Source: Amycolatopsis lexingtonensis (GTDB taxonomy: Bacteria; Actinomycetota; Actinomycetes; Mycobacteriales; Pseudonocardiaceae). From it: a stretch of DNA of 64,000 nt. This document shows positions 53,473 through 61,319 of this stretch, one piece after another. The notes under the pieces are model-generated. The model saw nothing but the letters and a program-made list of their open reading frames with translations, did not search any database and was not told the origin of the DNA. The position numbers and the translations under genes were made by a program. The stretch spans positions 7,662,501 to 7,726,500 of the forward strand of contig NZ_JADBEG010000001.1 in the NCBI RefSeq assembly GCF_014873755.1, given 5' to 3'. The stretch's first letter is position 1; every line of letters starts with the position of its first letter.

Positions 53473-54035
53473 TGCTCGCCGCGTCCTCGTTCGCTCTCGA
53501 GCAGCTCGTCCACAGTGGCCGAACCCTGCTGGTAGCGCTTCGCGATCTCCGCGTTGAGCGTGTCCATCACGCCCTGGACCTCGCGCCGGAACGACGACAC
53601 CGACAGCTCTTCGCTGGCGTAGGTGTCCAAAGCGGAGGCGAGCTTCTCGTCCGAGAGGGAGCCGACGTCGGTGAGGTCGGTGTCGCCGATCAGGGCTTCC
53701 GCGTGCCGGCGGTGTTCGCCGGCCCGGGACGGCTCCAGCTGCTGGTGCCGACCGGAACCCGCCGCCGGGCCCAGTGCGTTGTCGGCCAGGATCGTCGCCA
53801 GCTGGTCGACGATGCTGGCTTCGCCGCCGGAGCTGCGCCGCACCTGCTCGGCGCGCACGATGTCGATGCGCGCGTGCAAGAGCCGGCGCAGGTAGGACAG
53901 GTCCGTCTCTTCCTGCGCGGCTTCGTCGCGCCGCTCGCGCAGCACCTTCAGCGGCAATTCGCCCAAGCCGCTGAGGTACCCCGGGCCGAGCACGCGGTCG
54001 ATCCGCCGCCTGCCGCCGGGCCGCACTTCGATCAC
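53469..54035 (-). CDS. rsiG: RsiG-like c-di-GMP-responsive anti-sigma factor (AmfC family)
   Basis: 188 residues from GTG 54035. Two helices carry the E(X)3S(X)2R(X)3Q(X)3D signature that binds cyclic di-GMP in Streptomyces RsiG: residues E143, S147, R150, Q154, D158 match fully, and E43, S47, R50, H54, D58 match except His for Gln. The first lies in 'ETDLSYLRRLLHARID'. RsiG sequesters the sporulation/motility sigma factor WhiG when loaded with c-di-GMP. No sigma gene is in the window. Overlaps the asparaginase gene by 4 nt. Confidence 0.85.
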   Translation of the reverse strand: MIEVRPGGRRRIDRVLGPGYLSGLGELPLKVLRERRDEAAQEETDLSYLRRLLHARIDIVRAEQVRRSSGGEASIVDQLATILADNALGPAAGSGRHQQLEPSRAGEHRRHAEALIGDTDLTDVGSLSDEKLASALDTYASEELSVSSFRREVQGVMDTLNAEIAKRYQQGSATVDELLESERGRGEQ

Positions 54036-54084
54036 AGCGCAGTTTATCCCGGTTGGGCGTGATCTCGCTGTCAGGGGCTTTCGT

Positions 54085-55215
54085 TCAGCCACGGAGTTGC
54101 GCCGCCGCCGCACGCCCGGGGGCGGGCAGTTCCGACGGCACCGAGTCGGGGTCGATCGCCGCCTGCACGAGGTTGTCCTCCGAGCCGGCCAGCAGCTCCG
54201 CGCCCACCGGCGTCGACCGCTTGACCAGCGCCAACGCGATCGGGCCGAGTTCGTGGTGCTGGATGACCGTGCCGATCCGGCCGACCGTGCGGCCGTCGAG
54301 CAGCAGCGGGTCGCCGGGTTCCGGCGTGACCTCCGGCGAACCGTCCAGGTGGAGCAGCAGCAGGTTCCGCGGCGGGCGGCCGACGTTGTGCACCTTCGAC
54401 ACCGTCTCCTGGCCGCGGTAACAGCCCTTCGCGACGTGCGCGGCCGAGCCGACCCAGCCCACCTCGTGCGGGATCGTGCGGTCGTCGGTGTCCACGCCCC
54501 GCCGGGGGCGCACCGACTCGACGCGCAGGGCGTCGAACACCCAGCTGCCCGCCGCCCGCGCGCCCGCGTCGGTCAGCCGCTTCCACCAGTCGAGCAGCGC
54601 CGCGCGCGGGACGGCCAGATCGACGCTGGAGCGGCCCGGCCACGGCATCCGCCGCGCGAAACCGCCACCCGGCAGCGGCGCCACCGCGTACGGCTCCGGG
54701 CCGATCTCGGCGCCGACCGCGCTCAGCACGCGCTCGGCGTCCGGGCCGAGCACGGTGAGCAGCGCGAGCTCGGCGGTCGCGTCGCGGATGTCCACCTTGG
54801 ACCAGAACTTCATGGCTTCGAGGTATTCGAGCAGCGTCTGGGGGCCGCCCTTGGGGAGCGCGCTGGTGACGCGCGGACCCGGGTCGGTGTCGAGGTACAC
54901 CGTGCCGTCGAGGTGCGCGACCACCATGTGCGTCTCGACGCGGCCCTGGCTGTCGAGGACCAGCGCCTCGGTGCCGGAGCCCTCGGCGAGCCCGGTCACG
55001 TGCTGCGAGATGACCAGGTGCAGCCACGACAGCCGTTCTTCGCCGGTGACGGCGAGGAACTCGCGGTGCGACCGGTCGATCACGACCACGCCGCGCGAGG
55101 CCGTGCGCTGTTCCGCGAAGGGGTCTCCCCAGTGCCAGGGGACGCCGGCTTCGGGGTGGTCGTCGGGCGAAGGGATCGATCCGGGCACGTCCAGCAGCGG
55201 CGAGCGGTACGGCAT
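54085..55215 (-). CDS. ygfZ: folate-binding protein YgfZ/GcvT-like
   Basis: 376 residues from ATG 55215. GcvT fold with the diagnostic K-G-C-Y-x-G-Q-E motif in 'VAKGCYRGQETVSKVHNVGR', plus 'GVVVIDRSHREFLAVTGEER' and 'QGRVETHMVVAHLDG'. YgfZ helps make or repair certain Fe-S enzymes with tetrahydrofolate. Orthologue of Rv0811c by position. Divergent from pabC with 31 bp between starts, each preceded by its own -10 hexamer. Confidence 0.92.
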   Translation of the reverse strand: MPYRSPLLDVPGSIPSPDDHPEAGVPWHWGDPFAEQRTASRGVVVIDRSHREFLAVTGEERLSWLHLVISQHVTGLAEGSGTEALVLDSQGRVETHMVVAHLDGTVYLDTDPGPRVTSALPKGGPQTLLEYLEAMKFWSKVDIRDATAELALLTVLGPDAERVLSAVGAEIGPEPYAVAPLPGGGFARRMPWPGRSSVDLAVPRAALLDWWKRLTDAGARAAGSWVFDALRVESVRPRRGVDTDDRTIPHEVGWVGSAAHVAKGCYRGQETVSKVHNVGRPPRNLLLLHLDGSPEVTPEPGDPLLLDGRTVGRIGTVIQHHELGPIALALVKRSTPVGAELLAGSEDNLVQAAIDPDSVPSELPAPGRAAAAQLRG

Positions 55216-55222
55216 ACCGCCC

Positions 55223-55228
55223 AGCCTA
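55223..55228 (-). promoter_or_regulatory. -10 hexamer, putative leaderless ygfZ promoter
   Basis: Minus-strand TAGGCT, 7 nt before ATG 55215. Confidence 0.45.
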
Positions 55229-55234
55229 GGTGAG

Positions 55235-55240
55235 TACCGT
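55235..55240 (+). promoter_or_regulatory. -10 hexamer, putative leaderless pabC promoter
   Basis: TACCGT, 6 nt before ATG 55247. Only 6 bp separate it from the opposing ygfZ hexamer, so each -35 must lie inside the other gene. Confidence 0.45.
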
Positions 55241-55246
55241 GGCCGC

Positions 55247-56095
55247 ATGCGCGTCCTCGTCTTCCTCGACGGAACCCCGGCCGACCCCGACGTCGCCCAG
55301 ATCAAGGTCGACGACCTCGGGCTGCTGCGCGGCGACGGCGTCTTCGAGACGATCCTCGTCGTCGGCGGCAAGCCCCGTGAGCTGCGGCCGCACCTCGAGC
55401 GGCTGGCCCGTTCCGCGGCCATGCTCGACCTGCCGGAGCCCGACCTCGGCGCCTGGGAGCAGGTCGTTTCGGCGGTGCTCGAAAGGTGGACCGGCGGGCC
55501 CGAAATGACGCTGAAACTGGTGTACACCAGGGGATCCGACGGCGACCCCGCCGCGCGGCCGACCGGGTTCGCGCTCGGCTCCGAGGTGCCGCCGTCGATC
55601 TTGAAGGCCCGTGCCGAAGGCGTCGCCGCGATCACCCTCGAACGCGGTTTCCCGCCGGACCTCGCCGAGCGCGCGCCCTGGCTGCTGCTCGGCGCGAAGC
55701 CGTTGTCCTACGCGATGAACATGGCCGCGGTGCGCGAAGCCGGCCGCCGCGGCGCCGAAGATGTGATTTTCACCGCCGCGGACGGTTCGGTCTTCGAAGG
55801 GCCGACGTCGACCGTCGTGCTGGCGAAGGGCCGGACGCTCTACACGCCGCCGTCGAGCATCGGCATCCTGCCGGGCACCACCCAGGCCGCGCTGTTCCGC
55901 GGCGCCGAGAAGGCGGGCCGGGCGGTCAAGGTGGAGCCGCTGACGGTCCGCGACCTCGTCGAGGGCGACGGCGTCTTCATGGCCTCCAGCGTCCGCAAGC
56001 TGACCCGCGTGCACACGCTGGACGGCGAACGGCTGCCCGACTCTTCCGCGGTGTACGCCGAGCTCGTGGCGGCCTACGAGGGCGAGTACGCCTGA
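55247..56095 (+). CDS. pabC: aminodeoxychorismate lyase / class IV aminotransferase
   Basis: 282 residues, PLP fold type IV. 'GLLRGDGVFETILVVGGKPR', catalytic Lys in 'WLLLGAKPLSYAMNMAAVRE', 'GAEDVIFTAADGSVFEGPTS' and 'SIGILPGTTQAALF'. PabC makes p-aminobenzoate for folate, which fits its conserved placement next to the folate-using YgfZ; a branched-chain aminotransferase role cannot be excluded. Its 3' end overlaps the converging ParB-like gene by 22 bp. Confidence 0.85.
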   Translation: MRVLVFLDGTPADPDVAQIKVDDLGLLRGDGVFETILVVGGKPRELRPHLERLARSAAMLDLPEPDLGAWEQVVSAVLERWTGGPEMTLKLVYTRGSDGDPAARPTGFALGSEVPPSILKARAEGVAAITLERGFPPDLAERAPWLLLGAKPLSYAMNMAAVREAGRRGAEDVIFTAADGSVFEGPTSTVVLAKGRTLYTPPSSIGILPGTTQAALFRGAEKAGRAVKVEPLTVRDLVEGDGVFMASSVRKLTRVHTLDGERLPDSSAVYAELVAAYEGEYA

Positions 56096-56493
56096 ATGAT
56101 CCGCACTATCGCCGGCGCGACCGCTTCCGCGCGGTACGCGGCGATCTTGTGGTGGCCGTCGATGATCAGCTCGCGTTCGCCGTCGGCCAGCACGACCGCG
56201 ACCGGCCGGTGCCCGGTGCGGATGGCGGTCCGGTAGTAGCCGACGCGGGCCTCGTCGGACGGCGGCCAGGTGTCGGTCGGCGTCAGCTCCTGGTCCGCGG
56301 CGAGCCGTTCCGGCCCGCTCACGCGGTAGTCGCCGTCGACGAGCAGGTCGAGGACGGGCCCGAGCGTGGCGGCCAGCGGACGGCGCAGCTGCCCGGTCGC
56401 CAGTGCGATCCGCAGCGCCTGCGGGAGCTCCGCCCGCGCCCGCGTGTTCACGTCGAGGAAACCCGTGCCACCGCTGATCGTCACCTGTTCCAC
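56074..56493 (-). CDS. ParB/sulfiredoxin-fold-like hypothetical protein
   Basis: 139 residues from GTG 56493; GTG 56484 is nearly as good. The C-terminal half has 'PVAVVLADGERELIIDGHHK' and 'IAAYRAEAVAPAIVRII', recalling the DGHHR-A motif of ParB-like nucleases/kinases. The N-terminal half contains 'DVNTRARAELPQALRIALAT'. No DNA-partition genes are nearby. Convergent 22-bp overlap with pabC. Confidence 0.55.
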   Translation of the reverse strand: MEQVTISGGTGFLDVNTRARAELPQALRIALATGQLRRPLAATLGPVLDLLVDGDYRVSGPERLAADQELTPTDTWPPSDEARVGYYRTAIRTGHRPVAVVLADGERELIIDGHHKIAAYRAEAVAPAIVRIIQAYSPS

Positions 56494-56591
56494 AGTTATC
56501 AGGACGGGCGACGGCGCGACATGGTTCCAGCTCCTACCCGGACGGGTGCACCGGGTGACTCCGGTCTCACCTGCCTGGCGGTACCGGGTTT

Positions 56592-57440
56592 TCAGGACAG
56601 CCGGAAGCGGACGCGGGTGCCCGGACGGGCCTGCGCGAGCGCGCTCAGCGCCCCCGCGCGGACGACGGCCGCGACCGGGTAGCCGCCGGTGGTCGGGTGG
56701 TCGGCGAGGAACACCACCGGCAGCCCGTTCGGCGGCACCTGGATCGCGCCGGTGACGACGCCTTCGCTGGGCAGTTCGCCGTCGATCGCGCGGCGCAGCG
56801 GTGTCCCGTCGAGGCGCAGGCCGACGCGGTTCGACTCGGCCGTGACCGTCCACCACGCCGAGAGCCCGCCGGCCGCGTCCTCGAGCCAGTCGTCGCGGGG
56901 GCCTAGCGTCACCGGCACCACGAGTTCGCCGGGCGCCGGGACGGGGACGACGACGTCCGCGCCCGCCGGGATCCCCGTGGGCGCGCCGAGCGGGAGCACG
57001 TCGCCGGCGCGCAGCGGTTCGGGTCCGATGCCGGACAGGACGTCCCGCGACCGGCTGCCCAGCACCGGTTCGACGGCGATGCCGCCGGACACCGCGAGGT
57101 AGCAGCGCAGCCCGGTCGCCGGGGTGCCGACCGCCAGCGTCTGGTCGGCGCGCACCGGCACCGGCACGTGGGAGCCGAAGGGCCGGCCGTCGACGGCGAC
57201 GGAGACCGCCGGGCCGGTGACGGCGACCGTCACCGCGGCCGGGAACCGCGCCGTGAGCCCGCCGAGCAGGGCTTCGATCCCCGCGGCGGCTTCGGCGTTG
57301 CCCACCAGGCGGTTCGCGAGCCGCAGCGACGCCGTGTCCAGCGCGCCCGAAGGCGCGACGCCGAGATGCGCGTAGCCGGTCCGGCCGAGGTCCTCGACCA
57401 GCGCGTAGCGGCCCGGGTCCAGGACTTCCATGGACCTCAC
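56592..57440 (-). CDS. pxpC: 5-oxoprolinase subunit C (biotin-dependent carboxyltransferase family)
   Basis: 282 residues from GTG 57440 (ATG 57431 also possible). KipA/PxpC blocks: 'ALVEDLGRTGYAHLGVAPSG', 'DTASLRLANRLVGN', 'GLRCYLAVSGGIAVEPVLGS', 'ESNRVGLRLDGTPL' and 'PVVFLADHPTTGGYPVAAVV'. With PxpA and PxpB it hydrolyses 5-oxoproline to glutamate with ATP. Overlaps pxpB by GTGA. The PxpA gene is not in this window. Confidence 0.9.
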   Translation of the reverse strand: MRSMEVLDPGRYALVEDLGRTGYAHLGVAPSGALDTASLRLANRLVGNAEAAAGIEALLGGLTARFPAAVTVAVTGPAVSVAVDGRPFGSHVPVPVRADQTLAVGTPATGLRCYLAVSGGIAVEPVLGSRSRDVLSGIGPEPLRAGDVLPLGAPTGIPAGADVVVPVPAPGELVVPVTLGPRDDWLEDAAGGLSAWWTVTAESNRVGLRLDGTPLRRAIDGELPSEGVVTGAIQVPPNGLPVVFLADHPTTGGYPVAAVVRAGALSALAQARPGTRVRFRLS

Positions 57441-58033
57441 CGGACGCTCCGGAAGCGGACGCGGTCGCCCGGCGCGAACAACGCGGGCGGATCGGCGTGC
57501 GGGTCGAACAGCGTCGCCGACGTGTGCCCGAGCAGCCGCCAGCCGCCCGGTGATTCGCGCGGGTAGACGCCGGTGAACTCGCCGGCCAGGCCGACCGAGC
57601 CGGCCGGGACGCGGGTCCGCGGCGACTCCAGGCGCGGCTGGCGCAGCGGTTCCGGCAGGCCGGTCAGGTAGCCGAAGCCGGGCGCGAACCCGGTGAACGC
57701 GACGGTGTAGACGGGTTCAGTGTGCAGCTCGACGACCGCGTCCTCGGAGATCCCGGCGTCCGACGCGATCAGCGCGAGGTCCTCGCCGTCGTAGCGGACG
57801 TCGAGGGTGACTTCGCGCGGCTCGCCGTCGGGCGGGTGGGAGAGGTCGGCGCCGTCCAGCAGCGCCCGGACCGCGGCGACGCCCCCGACGACGAGCAGGC
57901 TGCGCGCGCCCGGCACGAGGTCGATGACCCCTTCGGGGCGGGCAGCCAGCACGGTCGCGTGCGCGGCCCGCAGCTGGCCGGGCGAGTCGCAGTCGAGCAG
58001 GGCGGCGTCCTCGCCACACCGCCGCCAGCGCAC
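57437..58033 (-). CDS. pxpB: 5-oxoprolinase subunit B
   Basis: 198 residues, KipI/PxpB family. 'CGEDAALLDCDSPGQLRAAH', 'VELHTEPVYTVAFTGFAPGF', 'GYLTGLPEPLRQPRLESPRT', 'VPAGSVGLAGEFTGVYP' and 'GGWRLLGHTSATLFDP'. Its C terminus overlaps pxpC by 4 nt. The FABP gene ends 4 bp upstream of it, so FABP-pxpB-pxpC may be one transcript. Confidence 0.9.
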   Translation of the reverse strand: MRWRRCGEDAALLDCDSPGQLRAAHATVLAARPEGVIDLVPGARSLLVVGGVAAVRALLDGADLSHPPDGEPREVTLDVRYDGEDLALIASDAGISEDAVVELHTEPVYTVAFTGFAPGFGYLTGLPEPLRQPRLESPRTRVPAGSVGLAGEFTGVYPRESPGGWRLLGHTSATLFDPHADPPALFAPGDRVRFRSVR

Positions 58034-58037
58034 GGCG

Positions 58038-58652
58038 TCAGCCGACGACGCGGTGCAGCAGGGCGGAGCTGTGGGGCTGCATCTCCTGGCCGACCATCGC
58101 GCGCTCCTCGACGTAGCCGAGGGAGCCCTCGATCAGGCCGTACAGCCGCTGGGCGGCGGTGACGTCCTTCGCCGTGGCCGTGCGGACCACCGCGTCGGTG
58201 CCGAGCTCCCAGGACGTCTGGTTGCGCGGCTTGCCGTAGTACAGCTCGACGATGCCGGTGTTGTGCGTGAGCAGCAGCTCGATGGTGTCGTCTTCGTGCG
58301 GCCGCCAGAACCCGGACTCGCGGGCGGCGGGGCGGATGACGTTGCCCTCGTCGTCGAGCAGCCAGGCCCGGGCCTCGTGGATCAGGAACGGACGGCCGTC
58401 GTGCGAGATCGTGAGCTGCTGCGCGAACTTGCGCGGGCCGTCGATGGTCGGGTAGTCGACCTCGCCCTCACCCCGCCAGACACCGACGAGCGGCAGCAGC
58501 GCGAGGCAGGCGTCGTTGAGGTTCGCCCCCTCGCGCAGGTTCGCGGTGTCGTTGGGGATGGGCAGGTCGTCCCACAGCGGAAGGTTGCGCGCCCGGGTGC
58601 TCTCCGCGCGCTTCTCCGCTGCCGCGATGGCTTCGTCGCCGCTGGCGGTCAT
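58038..58652 (-). CDS. FABP/nitrobindin-family heme-binding protein
   Basis: 204 residues. Ten-stranded barrel family (Rv0813c/nitrobindin): 'LVGVWRGEGEVDYPTIDGPR', 'FAQQLTISHDGRPFLIHEAR', 'ESGFWRPHEDDTIELLLTHN' and C-terminal 'MQPHSSALLHRV', whose His residues include the expected proximal heme ligand. Proposed peroxynitrite isomerisation/NO sensing. The ATG lies 3 bp after a 32-codon membrane microprotein gene, suggesting coupling. Confidence 0.85.
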   Translation of the reverse strand: MTASGDEAIAAAEKRAESTRARNLPLWDDLPIPNDTANLREGANLNDACLALLPLVGVWRGEGEVDYPTIDGPRKFAQQLTISHDGRPFLIHEARAWLLDDEGNVIRPAARESGFWRPHEDDTIELLLTHNTGIVELYYGKPRNQTSWELGTDAVVRTATAKDVTAAQRLYGLIEGSLGYVEERAMVGQEMQPHSSALLHRVVG

Positions 58653-58655
58653 GGG

Positions 58656-58754
58656 TCAGCGCTGGTCCGCGTACAGCCGGTAGACGACGTACACGGCGAA
58701 CCAGGTGATCGCGATGCCCGCCAGCACCAGCAGGGTCGTAAACAGGATTTCCAC
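58656..58754 (-). CDS. 32-residue single-span membrane microprotein
   Basis: GTG 58754 to TGA 58656. The product is one hydrophobic helix: starts MEILFTTLLVLAG, continues IAITWFAVYVVYRLY, and ends ADQR. Composition and positive-outside/Arg-terminal ending suit a single-pass membrane peptide, not random GC-rich sequence. It precedes the FABP gene by 3 bp. Function unknown; its reading frame is shorter than most gene-finder cut-offs. Confidence 0.65.
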   Translation of the reverse strand: MEILFTTLLVLAGIAITWFAVYVVYRLYADQR

Positions 58755-58779
58755 GCCTCGGAGGATAGTCCGCCCGCCC

Positions 58780-59979
58780 TCACCCGGCCCGGCGCAGGGT
58801 CGCCGCGGTGAGCACGGTCACCGACAGCAGGACCACCCCGGCCACCGCCATGGCCAGGTACAGGCCGCCCGGCAGCGTCGGACCGGCGGCCACCAGCGCG
58901 CCCAGCGCGGCGACGCCGAGCGCGGTGCCGGTCTGGCGGGCGGCGTTGACCGTCGCCGACGCGATCCCGCTGCGGTGCCCCGGCAGCCTCGCGAGGCCGA
59001 CGATGTTCGACGGCGTCACGGACAGCCCGACCCCGGCCCCGGCGACCGCGAAGGCCACGGCCACCAGCCAATACGGCGTCGAGGCGTCGAGGAGCAGGAA
59101 TGCGAACGAGCCCACCCCGGCGACTAGGTAGCTGACCGGCAGCAGCCGTTCGGCGCCGTAGCGGGCGGAGAGCCGACCGGCCGTGAAGGCGGCGACGACG
59201 TTGGCCAGCACGTACGGGAGCATCTGGACGCCCGCTTCGGACACCGAGAACCGGGTCCGCGCGAACAGCCGCACCGGCAGCATCGGGTGCGGCACGCGCA
59301 GTTCGACCACGACGAACGCGACCAGCGCGACGAGCCCGAACGCCCCGGTGACCAGCACGGACGGGCTCGCGCCGAGCCGGCCCGCCTCGATCACGGCGAA
59401 CGTCAGCAGGCCGATCCACAGCGCGCCGAGCACCTGCCCGGTCAGGTCGAGCGCGCCGTGCGCGGGGTCGCGGGACTCGGTGATCCCGCGGCGGCCGGTG
59501 AGGACGGCGGCGAGCCCGATCGGCACGTTGATCAGGAAGATCGACGGCCAGCCGAAGGCGTCGGTCAGCGGGCCGCCGACGAGCGGGCCGAGCACGAGCG
59601 CGCAGCCGGCGACCGTGCCCCACAGGCCCATCACGCGCGCCCGGGCGGCGGGTTCCGGGAAGGCGTGCGCGAGCAGCGCGACGGCGCCGGGGATCACCGC
59701 GGAGGCCGCGAAGCCCTGGACGAACCGGGCGGCGACCAGCCATCCGAGCGTCGGCGCCAGCGCGCAGCCGACCGACGCGACGGTGAAGACGGTCAGGCCG
59801 CTCAGGTAGACGAGCTTGCGGCCGTAGCGGTCGCCGAGCGTCCCGCCGGAGAGGATCACGGCCGTGAGCGCCACGGTGTAGCCGTCGACGATCCACTGCA
59901 GGCCGCTGAAGCTCGCGCCGAGCGTCCGCTGCATGGTCGGCAGCGCGACGCTCACCACGCTGACGTCGAGCAGGGCCAT
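58780..59979 (-). CDS. MFS drug/H+ antiporter (DHA2-like), 5' end damaged
   Basis: 399 residues from ATG 59979. MFS motifs: 'MALLDVSVVSVALPTMQ', 'GGTLGDRYGRKLVYLSGL', 'RFVQGFAASAVIPGAVALLA' and 'VNAARQTGTALGVAALGALV'. This ATG lies in the middle of TM1, and the frame continues upstream with TM1-like codons (LLTAVFLGSF) until a TGA at 60028-60030. A GTG with an AGGAAG site (60029-60031) sits one base out of frame. A one-base error or mutation is likely. In family 14-TM proteins length is ~450-500. Confidence 0.78.
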   Translation of the reverse strand: MALLDVSVVSVALPTMQRTLGASFSGLQWIVDGYTVALTAVILSGGTLGDRYGRKLVYLSGLTVFTVASVGCALAPTLGWLVAARFVQGFAASAVIPGAVALLAHAFPEPAARARVMGLWGTVAGCALVLGPLVGGPLTDAFGWPSIFLINVPIGLAAVLTGRRGITESRDPAHGALDLTGQVLGALWIGLLTFAVIEAGRLGASPSVLVTGAFGLVALVAFVVVELRVPHPMLPVRLFARTRFSVSEAGVQMLPYVLANVVAAFTAGRLSARYGAERLLPVSYLVAGVGSFAFLLLDASTPYWLVAVAFAVAGAGVGLSVTPSNIVGLARLPGHRSGIASATVNAARQTGTALGVAALGALVAAGPTLPGGLYLAMAVAGVVLLSVTVLTAATLRRAG

Positions 59980-60082
59980 GAAGCTGCCGAGGAAGACGGC
60001 GGTGAGCAGGCCGGTACGGGTGGCCGCTCACGCACTTCCTGCGCTGCCCCGCGACCACACCGCCCGCGTCCTGGCCGAAAAG

Positions 60083-60133
60083 CCGTGAAGGCCTCCTTAC
60101 CGGGCATAAAAGCCGGTAAGGAGGCCTTCACGG
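60083..60133. terminator. 21-bp perfect inverted repeat after sulfur operon
   Basis: Arms 60083-60103 and 60113-60133 are exact reverse complements (left arm begins CCGTGAAGGCCTCCTTACC), loop GCATAAAAG. It lies 9 bp past the DUF1416 stop. Strongest hairpin in the window; likely a terminator and perhaps a dispersed repeat. Confidence 0.75.
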
Positions 60134-60142
60134 ACTTGGGAC

Positions 60143-60454
60143 TCAGGCGACCGAGATCGCCAGCTGGTGCAGGCCCGGGCCGTCGGCGGTGACCGAAGCC
60201 TCGCCGTTGCCGGAGCGGTGCAGGGCGCGGACCGTCCAGTCGCCCGGCGCCGCGTAGAAGCGGAAGTCGCCCTCGGCCGAGGAGACCACCTCGCCGGTGA
60301 AGTCGCCGCCGCCGTCGAGGAGGCGGACGAACGCGCCGCCGACCGGCCCGTTCGCACCCGTCACCTTGCCGGCCAGCACGACCTGGCCGCGCGTGTCGTA
60401 GTTCGCGGGCGTGGCCTCCTGGACCGGTGCGCCGCAGCTGTCGTCAACCGCCAT
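60143..60454 (-). CDS. DUF1416 (SseC-like) protein
   Basis: 103 residues. 'DDSCGAPVQEATPANYDTRG', 'VVLAGKVTGANGPVGGAFVR', and 'EGDFRFYAAPGDWTVRALHR' show a carboxypeptidase-regulatory-like beta sandwich. Orthologue of Rv0814c (SseC2), always next to the rhodanese gene; its role in sulfur metabolism is unproven. Its ATG shares one base with the rhodanese TGA (TGATG), indicating coupling. Confidence 0.88.
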   Translation of the reverse strand: MAVDDSCGAPVQEATPANYDTRGQVVLAGKVTGANGPVGGAFVRLLDGGGDFTGEVVSSAEGDFRFYAAPGDWTVRALHRSGNGEASVTADGPGLHQLAISVA

Positions 60455-61290
60455 CACTTGGCTCCCAACTCGACCGGCACGCCGACCAGCGAGCCGTATT
60501 CCGTCCATGAACCGTCGTAGTTCTTCACGTCCTCGTAGCCCAGCAGCTCGTGGAGCGCGAACCACGCGATCGAGGAGCGCTCGCCGATGCGGCAGTAGGC
60601 GATGGTGCCCTTGCCCTCGTCGATGCCCTCGTCCTTGTAGAGCTCCTTGATCTCGTCCTCGGACTTGAAGGTGCCGTCTTCGTTGGCGACCTTCGCCCAC
60701 GGCACGTTCAGCGCACCGGGGATGTGACCCGGAACCTGGGACTGCTCCTGCGGCAGGTGCGCCGGGGCGAGCAGCTTGCCGGAGAACTCGTCGGGCGACC
60801 GCACGTCGACGAAGTTCTTCGACCCGATCGACTGGACGACCTCGTCGCGGAACGCGCGGAGGCTCAGGTCCTGGTCCTGCGCCTTGTACTCGGTGGCGGG
60901 GCGCTTGACCTCGTCGGAGCTCAGCTCACGGCCGTCGAGCTCCCACTTCTTGCGCCCGCCGTCGAGCAGCTGGACGTTCTCGTGGCCGTACAGCTTGAAG
61001 TACCAGTACGCGTAGGCGGCGAACCAGTTGTTGTTGCCGCCGTAGAGGATCACGCGGTCGTCGTTCGAGATGCCCTTCTCCGACAGGAGCTTCTCGAAGC
61101 CCTCCTTGGAGACGAAGTCGCGGCGCACCCCGTCCTGCAGGTCCTTGCGCCAGTCGAACTTCACCGCGCCCCGGATGTGGCCTCCGTCGTAGGCGGTGGT
61201 GTCCTCGTCGACCTCGGCGAACACGACGCCGGGGGTGTCCAGGTTCTCCTCGGCCCACTGAGTGGTGACCAGGACGTCTTCACGGCTCAT
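60454..61290 (-). CDS. thiosulfate sulfurtransferase (rhodanese)
   Basis: 278 residues, two rhodanese domains. The active-site loop of the second domain is 'AYCRIGERSSIAWFALHELL' with the persulfide Cys; first domain 'VVFAEVDEDTTAYDGGHIRG' and 'RVILYGGNNNWFAAYAYWYF'. Matches CysA2/SseA-type enzymes (Rv0815c by position) that move sulfur from thiosulfate to cyanide or protein acceptors. Middle gene of a leader peptide-DUF4395-rhodanese-DUF1416 operon. Confidence 0.93.
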   Translation of the reverse strand: MSREDVLVTTQWAEENLDTPGVVFAEVDEDTTAYDGGHIRGAVKFDWRKDLQDGVRRDFVSKEGFEKLLSEKGISNDDRVILYGGNNNWFAAYAYWYFKLYGHENVQLLDGGRKKWELDGRELSSDEVKRPATEYKAQDQDLSLRAFRDEVVQSIGSKNFVDVRSPDEFSGKLLAPAHLPQEQSQVPGHIPGALNVPWAKVANEDGTFKSEDEIKELYKDEGIDEGKGTIAYCRIGERSSIAWFALHELLGYEDVKNYDGSWTEYGSLVGVPVELGAK

Positions 61291-61319
61291 GGAACGGACT
61301 CTCTTTCTGGGGTTGAACT

